A stretch of DNA of 64,000 nucleotides, from NCBI RefSeq assembly GCF_946221635.1, contig NZ_CAMIHB010000005.1, positions 131,898-195,897 of the forward strand, in the 5' to 3' direction. This stretch comes from an uncultured Rhodoferax sp. (GTDB lineage Bacteria > Pseudomonadota > Gammaproteobacteria > Burkholderiales > Burkholderiaceae_C). Below, in pieces: positions 61,012 through 64,000 of this stretch. A program made the position numbers and the translations under genes. A model generated the notes under the pieces. The model made no database searches. It had not been told where the DNA came from and was given only the letters and a program-made list of their open reading frames with translations. The number at the start of each line of letters is the position of its first letter. The stretch's first letter is position 1.

Positions 61012-62223
61012 ATGACCGACAGTACCCTGCCACCCGGTTTGCACCCGGCCACTCTCGCGGTCCGCGAAGGGGTCGCCCGCACGGCCTATGGCGAAAACTC
61101 CGAGGCCCTGTTTCTCACCAGCGGCTATGTGCAGCCCACGGCCGCGGCTTCCGCCGCGCGCTTTGCCGGTGAGGAAGACGGCTACACCTACGCCCGCAGC
61201 GGCAACCCCACCGTCACGAGTTTCGAGCGCCGCCTGGCCGCCATGGAAGGGACGGAGGCCTGCATGGCCACGGCCACCGGCATGGCCGCCATCATGCTGA
61301 TGTGCTTCAGCCTGCTCAAGTCGGGCGACCACGTGGTGTTCTCGCAGTCCATGTTCGGCTCCACCATCAAGCTCATCGGCAGCGAGTTCGCGCGCTTTGG
61401 CGTGGAGTCCACCATGGTGCCGCAGGCCGACATCGCGGCCTGGAAGGCGGCGGTACGCCCGAATACGCGCCTGCTGTTTGCGGAGACGCCCACCAACCCG
61501 CTGACCGAGCTGTGCGACATCGCCGCGCTGGCCGACATTGCCCACAATGCCGGCGCACTCTTGGCCGTGGACAACTGCTTTGCCACGCCCGTGCTGCAGC
61601 AGCCGGTGCGCCTGGGGGCGGACATCATCATGCATTCCGGCACCAAGTACCTGGACGGCCAGGGCCGTGTGATGGCCGGTGCGCTGTGCGCCAGTGAGGC
61701 CATGGTCCGTGAGAAGTTTTTGCCTGTGCAAAAGAACTCCGGCATGGTGCTCTCGCCCTTCAACGCGTGGGTGGTGCTCAAGGGTCTGGAGACATTGGAG
61801 CTGCGCATGAAGGCGCAGAGCGCGCAGACGCTGCAACTGGCCCAGTGGCTGGAGGCCCACCCCGGTGTGGCGCGCGTGTACTACCCGGGTCTGGAAAGTC
61901 ACCCGCAGTACGCCCTGGCCCAGCGCCAGATGGGCGGTCTGGGCGGGGCCGTGCTGTCCTTCGACGTCAAGGCCCCCAGCCCCGAGCAGGCGCGTGCGCG
62001 CGCCTTCCATGTGCTCGACGCCATGCAGGTGCTCTCGCTGTGCACCAACCTTGGCGACACCAAGACCCTGTGCACCCACCCGGCCAGCACCTCGCATGGC
62101 AAGTTGGCCGAAGCGCAACGCCAGGCCGCCGGCATTGGCCAGGGCCTGATCCGCGTGGCCGTCGGCCTCGAACACATGAATGACATCACCGCCGATCTGG
62201 CGCGTGGTCTGGATACCTTTTGA
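61012..62223 (+). CDS. metZ: O-succinylhomoserine sulfhydrylase
   Basis: A 403-residue PLP enzyme of the Cys/Met metabolism family, forming homocysteine from O-succinylhomoserine and sulfide. Visible: YARSGNPTVTSFERRLAAMEG (about residue 60), AETPTNPLTE (about 160), VDNCFATPVLQQP (about 186) and PLP Lys in HSGTKYLDGQGRVMAG (about 208). MetZ is preferred over MetC or MetB from these blocks and from the conserved purF-metZ order. ATG at 61012. Confidence 0.9.
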   Translation: MTDSTLPPGLHPATLAVREGVARTAYGENSEALFLTSGYVQPTAAASAARFAGEEDGYTYARSGNPTVTSFERRLAAMEGTEACMATATGMAAIMLMCFSLLKSGDHVVFSQSMFGSTIKLIGSEFARFGVESTMVPQADIAAWKAAVRPNTRLLFAETPTNPLTELCDIAALADIAHNAGALLAVDNCFATPVLQQPVRLGADIIMHSGTKYLDGQGRVMAGALCASEAMVREKFLPVQKNSGMVLSPFNAWVVLKGLETLELRMKAQSAQTLQLAQWLEAHPGVARVYYPGLESHPQYALAQRQMGGLGGAVLSFDVKAPSPEQARARAFHVLDAMQVLSLCTNLGDTKTLCTHPASTSHGKLAEAQRQAAGIGQGLIRVAVGLEHMNDITADLARGLDTF

Positions 62224-62225
62224 AC

Positions 62226-63626
62226 ATGAGCAAGATTCGCACGCGCATTGCGCCTTCCCCTACCGGTTTTCTGCACCTGGGCACCGCCCGCACCGCGCTG
62301 TACTCGTGGGCCTATGCCCGCCACTTTGGCGGTGAGTTCGTGCTGCGCATTGAAGACACCGATGTGGCGCGTTCCACGCAAGACTCGGTCGATCAAATTC
62401 TCGCTTCCATGCGCTGGCTGGGCCTGGAGTACGACGAAGGCCCGATCTACCAGATGCAGCGGCTGGACCGCTATAAGGCCGTGGTCGACCAGCTGATCGC
62501 CGAAGGCAAGGCCTACTACTGCTACAGCACGCCCGAAGAGCTCGACGCCGTGCGCGAAGCCAAGAAGGCGCGTGGCGAGAAGCCTTTGTATGACGGTACC
62601 TGGCGCCCGGCCCCTGGCAAGACCTTGCCGCCCGTGCCCGAGGGCGTGAAGCCCGTGGTTCGCTTCTGCAACCCTGCGGATGGCGATGTGACCTGGGACG
62701 ACTTGGTCAAAGGCCCCATCACCATCAACAACCGCGAGATCGATGACCTCATCATCGTGCGCACCGATGGCATTCCGACCTACAACTTCGCCGTGGTGGT
62801 GGACGACTGGGACATGCAGATCAGCCATGTGTTCCGCGGTGACGAGCACATCAACAACACGCCCTGGCAGATCAATATCTTCAAGGCCTTGGGCGCGACG
62901 CTGCCCCAGTTCGGCCATTGCCCGGTGATTCTGGGCGACGACGGCCAGAAGCTGTCCAAGCGCCGTGGCGCCGTCAGTGTGACCGCCTACGAAGAGGGCG
63001 GCTACCTGCCCGAGGCCATGCTCAACTATCTGGCCCGCCTGGGCTGGAGCCATGGCGACGAAGAACTCTTCACGCGTGAACAGCTGGTGAGCTGGTTTGA
63101 TGGCACCCACCTGAACAAGAGCCCCGCGCAATGGGACCCGGCCAAACTGCTGTGGGTGAATGCGCAGTACATCAAGCAGGCCGACAACGCACGCCTCGCG
63201 CAATTGGTGGCTGTGCAACTGGTCAAGCAGGGCATCACCCTGTCGGATGAGCAGGTCGCCACGCATCTGCCCCAGGTCTGTGGCCTGCTCAAAGACCGTT
63301 GCGACACCACCGTGGCTTTGGCCACCTGGGCTGCCAAGTTCTACGCCGAGGTGCAGATCGATCCGGCCGAACAAGCCCAGCATGTGACCGATGCAGTGAA
63401 GCCTGCCATTGCGCAGTTGAAAGACAAGCTCGCCACCTGCGCCTGGGACAAGGCCAGCATCGCCGCCGCCATCAAGGAAGTGCTGGCCGGCGCCGGCCTC
63501 AAGATGCCGCAGCTGGCCATGCCCGTGCGCGTTCTGGTGATGGGCACACCGCAGACGCCATCGCTGGATGCGGTGCTCGAATTGAGCAATCGTGAAAAAG
63601 TTCTGGCCCAACTTGCCAAAGCCTAA
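62226..63626 (+). CDS. gltX: glutamyl-tRNA synthetase
   Basis: A 466-residue class I synthetase that charges tRNA-Glu. Signature motifs APSPTGFLHLGTARTAL (the HIGH region, about residue 8-24) and KLSKRRGAVS (KMSKS, about 242). The C-terminal anticodon-binding domain is complete. ATG at 62226 comes just after the metZ stop. The promoter for the tRNA cluster lies over its last codons, and one tRNA in that cluster is its own substrate. Confidence 0.95.
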   Translation: MSKIRTRIAPSPTGFLHLGTARTALYSWAYARHFGGEFVLRIEDTDVARSTQDSVDQILASMRWLGLEYDEGPIYQMQRLDRYKAVVDQLIAEGKAYYCYSTPEELDAVREAKKARGEKPLYDGTWRPAPGKTLPPVPEGVKPVVRFCNPADGDVTWDDLVKGPITINNREIDDLIIVRTDGIPTYNFAVVVDDWDMQISHVFRGDEHINNTPWQINIFKALGATLPQFGHCPVILGDDGQKLSKRRGAVSVTAYEEGGYLPEAMLNYLARLGWSHGDEELFTREQLVSWFDGTHLNKSPAQWDPAKLLWVNAQYIKQADNARLAQLVAVQLVKQGITLSDEQVATHLPQVCGLLKDRCDTTVALATWAAKFYAEVQIDPAEQAQHVTDAVKPAIAQLKDKLATCAWDKASIAAAIKEVLAGAGLKMPQLAMPVRVLVMGTPQTPSLDAVLELSNREKVLAQLAKA

Positions 63627-63642
63627 AAAACTTGTATATAAT
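63613..63642 (+). promoter_or_regulatory. promoter of the Ala-Glu-Asp tRNA cluster
   Basis: A -35 box TTGCCA (63613-63618), 18-base spacer and a perfect -10 box TATAAT (63637-63642). The -35 overlaps the end of gltX. Transcription would start about 60 bases before tRNA-Ala. Confidence 0.75.
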
Positions 63643-63712
63643 TTGAGGCTCGGAAGATGAGAACGCTACAAAGCAATAACGAAAGTTAAGCGGGTAGGGT
63701 TTTCAGGTTCAA

Positions 63713-63788
<76 letters not shown>

Positions 63789-63821
63789 CCAAGTCTTTCG
63801 AACGGATACGTCCAAGGTTTT

Positions 63822-63897
63822 GACCCTATCGTCTAGAGGCCTAGGACATCACCCTTTCACGGTGAGTACCGGGGTTCGAATCCCCGTAGGGTCGCCA
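63822..63897 (+). tRNA. tRNA-Glu (anticodon TTC)
   Basis: A 76-base cloverleaf: acceptor GACCCTA with TAGGGTC, D arm TCGTCTAGAGGCCTAGGA, anticodon loop CTTTCAC giving TTC, T arm GGTTCGAATCC, discriminator G and encoded CCA. It closely resembles other bacterial tRNA-Glu genes. Confidence 0.96.
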
Positions 63898-63948
63898 AGT
63901 TGTAGCGCTTGGCCTGTGTTGCGAAATGCAGGCGAAAGCTATCTACCA

Positions 63949-64000
63949 GGAGTGGTAGTTCAGTTGGTTAGAATACCGGCCTGTCACGCCGGGGGTCGCG
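63949..64000 (+). tRNA. tRNA-Asp (anticodon GTC), 5' part
   Basis: Starts GGAGTGGTAGTTCAGTTGG, with anticodon loop CTGTCAC giving GTC. The window ends in the variable region, so the T arm and acceptor 3' strand are not visible. Confidence 0.93.

Overview
The window is a high-GC chromosomal stretch that reads as a betaproteobacterium of the Comamonadaceae type (Rhodoferax/Polaromonas/Acidovorax relatives). The basis is gene content and style: BMP-family nucleoside uptake genes beside xdhAB, the folC-SPOR-cvpA-purF-metZ order, an NDUFA9-like gene after murB, and a short dispersed repeat of a kind I associate with this family. I cannot name the species. Most of the region is ordinary chromosome, densely packed with no gene-free gap over about 200 bases. 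No prophage, insertion sequence, CRISPR array or rRNA is visible.

Layout. Positions 1-833: end of a GlcG/HbpS-like gene and an exported ankyrin-repeat protein. Positions 814-18431 form a purine and deazapurine block: xdhAB with a divergent LysR regulator, a nucleoside-type ABC importer (ATPase, two permeases, BMP lipoprotein), a Rieske oxygenase, an adenine/adenosine deaminase, a Sel1-repeat gene with a Fur-box-like promoter, a second BMP protein directly ahead of queE-queD, guanine deaminase and an MFS exporter. Together these would import nucleosides or bases, deaminate adenine and guanine compounds, and oxidise hypoxanthine and xanthine. Positions 18485-27554 hold a dCMP deaminase family enzyme, YpfJ-like protease, RhlE helicase, ApaH, a CNNM/CorC-type membrane protein, a YdcF-like protein and a five-PAS diguanylate cyclase. 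Positions 27669-35655 (mostly minus strand) hold tRNA-Thr, fbp, pepN, a HAD phosphatase, prfB with its programmed frameshift, a Met-rich exported protein and an alpha/beta hydrolase. Positions 35691-45114 hold an acyl-CoA synthetase, a Gly-rich membrane protein, an aldo/keto reductase, ybaK, plsY, a degenerate HD-GYP protein, a retropepsin-like protease, yajQ, murB and an NDUFA9-like protein.

Positions 45235-54557 are the clearest accessory region. A Fic protein is preceded by three TTAAAG boxes at exact 31-bp spacing. Next comes a tightly coupled type I restriction-modification operon (hsdM-hsdS-hsdR) with an ImmA/IrrE-like metalloprotease and a DUF4411 PIN-like protein inserted between hsdS and hsdR. 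After a shared terminator come argG, ppnP, an ArsC/Spx-like gene, the folC-to-metZ cluster, gltX and a tRNA Ala-Glu-Asp cluster that runs off the right edge.

The most unusual non-genic structure is a repeat of about 48 bp present in twelve recognisable copies. Eight lie inside protein-coding genes without breaking the frame, and sense copies mostly use the same reading frame, so they encode a recurring short peptide. This resembles in principle the protein-embedded palindromic elements of Rickettsia.
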